Program-made: the position numbers and the translations under genes
In this document: positions 5,922 through 6,552 of the stretch, piece after piece
Numbering within the stretch: the stretch's first letter is position 1
How the letters are laid out: each line of letters opens with the position of its first letter
Notes under the pieces: generated by a model
Seen by the model: only the letters and a program-made list of their open reading frames with translations
What the model was told of the DNA's origin: nothing
Database searches by the model: none
Origin: Peptococcaceae bacterium
Lineage (GTDB): Bacteria > Bacillota > Desulfitobacteriia > Desulfitobacteriales > Syntrophobotulaceae
Length of the DNA stretch: 6,552 bases
Direction of reading: 5' to 3'
Assembly (NCBI GenBank): GCA_012523535.1
Contig: JAAYII010000295.1
Location: 1 to 6,552, forward strand

Positions 5922-6552
5922 ACTTTAAATATCTTTCTCTTCAACATTTCCTGCATGATCAAACCGGCGAGCAAGCCTATTCCTATATTCCAGAGAGAGA
6001 AGCCGGCCGTGACTATGAGAATATAAAAATCTTCTTTTTTCCGGTCCACATCGCGGGCGGAAACGGCCAGTTCCAACCCGGCAAAGAATAAAATAACTCC
6101 CAAGATGCTTGTGGAAAAAACGTTGAAAATAATGATAACCGAGCTGCTAAAAAACAAAGCGACAAGGAGAAGTATTCCTCCCAGGATAACCAGGGCTCCG
6201 CCGGTACGCGCTCCAAAACGTACATGCCCCGCCATACCTCCAGCCCCATGGCACATAGGAATGCCGCCAAAAAGGGGGGAGATTATATTCATAATCCCTT
6301 GGGAAAAGGCCAATTTATTTTCAGTCACCGGATGTTCGGGAAACAGCCTGTTATTCTCGGATGTTGTAGCAATTATGGCATTGCCCAAAGTCATAGGTAT
6401 TTGAGGAATCGCCAGAATCAACGAACCCATCAAGAATTCCGACCAAGTGATGCGCCCCAGGGAAAACTGGGGAATTCTAAAATCCACATGAATATTGGAT
6501 AATTCGTTAAGCATGGCGGGATTTCTGATAAGCCCGGCCGCAATTCCCAGGA
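5918..6552 (-). CDS. MOT1-family molybdate/sulfate transporter, partial (C-terminal part)
   Basis: The frame is open from the window edge to the stop at 5918-5920, giving 210 residues; the 5' end is outside. The Met at 6514 is internal, since the frame continues upstream with residues LGIAAGLIRNPA, so it should not be taken as the start. Numbering from that Met, the diagnostic features are PQIPMTLGNAIIATT (37-51) and MCHGAGGMAGHVRFGARTGG (87-106), close to the second conserved motif of the MOT1 molybdate transporters (related to SulP sulfate permeases). Hydrophobic membrane segments are at about 27-50, 106-122, 125-151 and 163-188, and the protein ends with a basic cytoplasmic-looking tail, LKRKIFKV. 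MOT1 proteins are roughly 350-400 residues, so a little over half is visible. The substrate (molybdate or sulfate) cannot be settled from this part. It converges on lpdA and is not part of that operon. Confidence 0.85.
   Translation of the reverse strand, partial: LGIAAGLIRNPAMLNELSNIHVDFRIPQFSLGRITWSEFLMGSLILAIPQIPMTLGNAIIATTSENNRLFPEHPVTENKLAFSQGIMNIISPLFGGIPMCHGAGGMAGHVRFGARTGGALVILGGILLLVALFFSSSVIIIFNVFSTSILGVILFFAGLELAVSARDVDRKKEDFYILIVTAGFSLWNIGIGLLAGLIMQEMLKRKIFKV

Noticed and set aside
6105..6502. Plus-strand open frames opposite the transporter gene
   Set aside because: The minus-strand frame carries clear MOT1 motifs and membrane segments and is open to the window edge; the plus-strand frames have no recognisable features.

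Overview
The window looks like a stretch of chromosome from an anaerobic, low-to-mid GC Firmicute (Clostridia; a Desulfitobacterium/Peptococcaceae-type relative is my best guess). This rests on three things: the split glycine decarboxylase (separate GcvPA and GcvPB), Bacillus/Clostridium-style strong purine-rich ribosome binding sites, and the single-strand gene order. The genus is inferred from general family knowledge, not from a search.

Layout. Positions 1-109 are a leader: about 80 bases of almost pure A/T with short repeats, an abrupt 15-base GC-rich patch with a small hairpin, then the gcvH ribosome binding site. Next come five plus-strand genes: gcvH (110-490), gcvPA (492-1823), gcvPB (1820-3256), lplA (3362-4357) and lpdA (4512-5921). 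The first three are packed tightly, with a 1-base gap and then an ATGA overlap. The two wider gaps both hold structure. Between gcvPB and lplA lies a long imperfect hairpin whose wobble pairs fit plus-strand RNA, next to a smaller hairpin that would hide the lplA Shine-Dalgarno. Between lplA and lpdA lies a degenerate tandem array of about 23 bases x 7 that fills the whole gap, from the lplA stop codon to the lpdA ribosome binding site. A minus-strand gene (5918 to beyond 6552), the C-terminal half of a MOT1-type molybdate/sulfate transporter, converges on lpdA, and the two stop codons share a TTAA.

How the genes work together. GcvPA and GcvPB form the PLP-dependent P-protein, which decarboxylates glycine and passes the aminomethyl group to the lipoyl arm on Lys64 of GcvH. 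LplA attaches that lipoate, and Lpd reoxidises the dihydrolipoyl arm with NAD+. Only the T-protein (GcvT, aminomethyltransferase) is missing from the window; it is probably upstream or elsewhere. The cluster is therefore a nearly complete glycine cleavage/synthesis module that carries its own lipoylation and reoxidation enzymes.

The protein-coding content is ordinary and well conserved. The items most worth a second look are the two non-coding intercistronic elements. There is no gene-free stretch longer than 300 bases.
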